From WHSV01 sp050694055 (GTDB taxonomy: Bacteria > Actinomycetota > CADDZG01 > WHSQ01), in contig JBOGWX010000047.1 in the NCBI GenBank assembly GCA_050694055.1, forward strand, positions 1 through 24,736: a stretch of 24,736 nucleotides of DNA. Reading direction: 5' to 3'. Under the pieces are notes generated by a model. That model saw only the letters and a program-made list of their open reading frames with translations, did not search any database and was not told the DNA's origin. The position numbers and the translations under genes are program-made. Shown one piece after another: positions 22,833-24,736 of the stretch. Position 1 is the first letter of the stretch, and each line of letters starts with the position of its first letter.

Positions 22833-24633
22833 CCTCGTACGCCGCGGGCTCTCTCGTTAAGGCGCGCGGCCGGGAGTGGGTGGTTCTTCCCGAAAGTGCC
22901 GACGACTTTCTCGTCCTCCGTCCGCTTGGTGGGGGACAAGAGGACATGGCCGGCGTGTTTCCCGCTGGAGGAGGTGGCTCCCGCGAGTTTTCCACCTCCA
23001 TCCTCCGGGGACTTGGGGGACGAGCTAAGCGCGTCGCTACTACGAACCGCGCTTCGAATCGGGTTTCGCTCAAGCGCAGGACCGTTCCGCTCGCTGGCAT
23101 CCCTGACGGTGGAGCCTCGCAGCTACCAGCTCGTCCCACTCCTGATGGCGCTGCGCCTTGAAACCGTGCGCTTGCTGATAGCCGACGATGTCGGAATCGG
23201 CAAGACGATCGAGGCCGCTCTCATCGCGACCGAGTTACTGGCCCAGGGAGACGCTCGCGGTCTTGCCGTACTTTGCAGCCCCGCGTTGGCAGAGCAATGG
23301 CAGGGAGAGCTCTTCAACAAATTCGGCATCAACGCTGAACTCGTCCTGCCCAGCACCGTGAGCCGTCTTGAACGCAACATCCCCACGGACGAGTCGGTTT
23401 TCGAGCACCACCCCCACGTCGTGGTCTCCACCGACTTCATCAAATCTCCGAGAAGGCGAGATGAGTTCGTTCGAACCTGTCCCGACTTGGTGATCGTCGA
23501 TGAGGCGCATACATGTGTTGCCGGCGGTTCCGGTCCAGGCAATCGTGGACGCACCTTGCGCTACGAGTTGCTTCAACGCCTCGCCCAGGATGAGGAGCGC
23601 CACCTCATTCTTGTGACCGCCACGCCTCACTCTGGTAAGGAGGAGTCCTTTCGGAACCTTCTCGGACTTGTCGACCCTCGACTGGCGGAGCTCAACTTCG
23701 AGGAGCAGCAGCAACGTGAGCGACTTGCGCGCCATTTCGTGCAGCGTCGCCGCGCCGACATCCGCCACTTTCTTGACGAAGAGACTCGCTTCCCACGCGA
23801 TCGCTTGACGAAGGAAGCACCTTATCGCCTGAGCAACCAGTACCTACGGCTATTCGACCGTGTCATTGCGTACGCGCAGGAATCGGTTCGAAGCGAGGCC
23901 GACGGCAGTGTGCGCCAGAGAGTTCGTTGGTGGTCCGCGTTGGCGCTGCTCCGTGCGCTGGCCTCATCACCACGCGCGGCAGCTCAAACGCTGAGAACCA
24001 GAGCGTCTGCGGCCGAAGCGATCAGCTCGGAGGGAGGCCGACGAGCTTGGGCGTTCCATCGTGCTCGACCTCACAGGCGACGAGTCCGTCGAAGCCGCCG
24101 ATGTCACGCCAGGAGCCGACGTCGAGCAGGATGCAGGGGAGACCTCTGAGCGCAGACGTTTACTCGTTTTCGCCCGCGCGGCCGAGGCTCTCGAGGGGGA
24201 CGAGGACAGCAAGCTCGCCAAGGCGGTTGAAGTCGTCAAGGAGCTCCTGGCCGAGGGGTACGACCCGATCGTGTTCTGCCGTTTCATCGACACCGCCGAC
24301 TACCTCGCCGAGCAACTGAAGAGATCGCTGGGAGGTCGCGCACATGTCGATGCTGTGACCGGTGTGATCCCCCCCGCCCTCAGGGAGGAAAGGATCAGGC
24401 AGTTAGGAGACCTCGAGGGTCGCAAGGTGTTGGTGGCTACCGATTGCCTGTCCGAGGGCGTCAACCTCCAAGATCACTTCCAGGCGGTGGTCCACTACGA
24501 CCTCGCCTGGAATCCCACCAGACACGAGCAGCGTGAAGGCCGAGTCGACCGTTTCGGACAAGGTTTCGACGTCGTTCGGGCGGTCACCATCTACGGCCAG
24601 GACAATCGCAGAGGATGTCCCGGTCGCCGTTGA
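22829..24633 (+). pseudogene. Frameshifted, 3'-truncated SNF2-family helicase (DrmD-like)
   Basis: Starts ATG at 22829 in the helicase stop. The N-terminal part AAGSLVKARGREWVVLPESA and LVLRPLGGGQEDMAGVFP is in one frame; at about 22961-22966 the protein continues in the next frame (LEEVAPASFPPP onwards). There follow YQLVPLLMALRL, Walker A DDVGIGKT (23184), DEAH (VIVDEAHTC), and VTATPHSG. At about 24033 an extra G in GGAGGGAGG shifts the frame again; EADELGRSIVLDLTGDE restores it. Motifs V-VI follow (LVATDCLSEGVNLQD, NPTRHEQREGRVDRFGQ). Homology stops after IYGQDN at 24609, well before the usual end. Predicted role in an intact system: ATP-driven DNA translocation in anti-phage defence. Confidence 0.8.
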
Positions 24634-24659
24634 ATTTCGGTGACGACCCAACGGACTGA

Positions 24660-24736
24660 CTACGCAACCTTACGACCTTCCTGTGACACTTTCTCGGCAT
24701 GCGCGCGCAACGCCGCGACGAGGATCCGCATATCGC
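24660..24736 (-). CDS. Possible 3' end of a minus-strand gene running off the window
   Basis: At the right edge the minus strand is open and reads DMRILVAALRAHAEKVSQEG then RKVA before TAG (24662-24660). The amphipathic helix is protein-like and the plus strand offers nothing better. I do not recognise the family from 25 residues. If real, it would have replaced the lost 3' end of the SNF2 helicase. Confidence 0.3.
   Translation of the reverse strand, partial: DMRILVAALRAHAEKVSQEGRKVA

Noticed and set aside
1..24736. tRNA, rRNA, CRISPR arrays, riboswitches, complete insertion sequences
   Set aside because: I scanned for cloverleaf ends, regularly spaced repeats and paired terminal repeats and saw none that I could support; only IS debris is present.

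Overview
The window is high-G+C DNA (about 65-75% in most genes). It looks like soil or environmental Actinobacteria, possibly a Thermoleophilia/Solirubrobacter-like lineage. The clues are an actinobacterial-type methionine aminopeptidase with an N-terminal SEC-C zinc motif, a mycothiol-dependent maleylpyruvate isomerase-type protein, frequent GTG/TTG starts and several PIN/RHH toxin-antitoxin loci. The lineage is inferred from gene content only.

Region 1 (1-8.1 kb) is mostly ordinary chromosome. It holds the end of a PKD-like secreted protein, a secreted trypsin-like protease, a SemiSWEET sugar transporter overlapping an AlaX-type tRNA editing protein, a PIN/RHH toxin-antitoxin pair, an M20 dipeptidase, a membrane protein coupled to a lipoprotein, a DinB/MDMPI-type protein and a methionine aminopeptidase.

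Region 2 (8.1-15.4 kb) is accessory. It carries a HEPN-MNT pair, a large SEC-C protein, a flavin/PNPOx-like protein, a scar made of a truncated RibD/DHFR-like gene joined to a frameshifted GNAT gene, two convergent VapBC modules, a VOC protein and a RES-Xre module. With the pair at 2.7-3.4 kb, this makes five toxin-antitoxin modules of several families. Three of them have a -10-like hexamer 6-7 nt before the first start codon and no Shine-Dalgarno, which suggests leaderless transcripts.

Region 3 (15.4-24.7 kb) is a decaying mobile/defence island. It contains debris of an OLD-like AAA ATPase and of an HTH protein, a lower-G+C TPR membrane protein, the tail of an IS1182-like transposase fused to a truncated hypothetical protein, a small HTH-like gene, and a NYN-domain gene beheaded at the same point as a giant DUF1998 helicase. 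That helicase (motif II to its C-terminus, ending in a restriction-endonuclease-like domain) overlaps by ATGA an SNF2-type helicase gene with two frameshifts and a lost 3' end. Together they look like the remains of a two-helicase DISARM/Druantia-like anti-phage system. Its intact form, a DrmA-DrmB-like fusion with a nuclease domain plus a DrmD-like partner, is the most interesting system here. The frameshifts could in principle be sequencing errors. The missing Walker A segment and the reciprocal truncation could not be explained by single-base errors, though a chimeric assembly remains possible.
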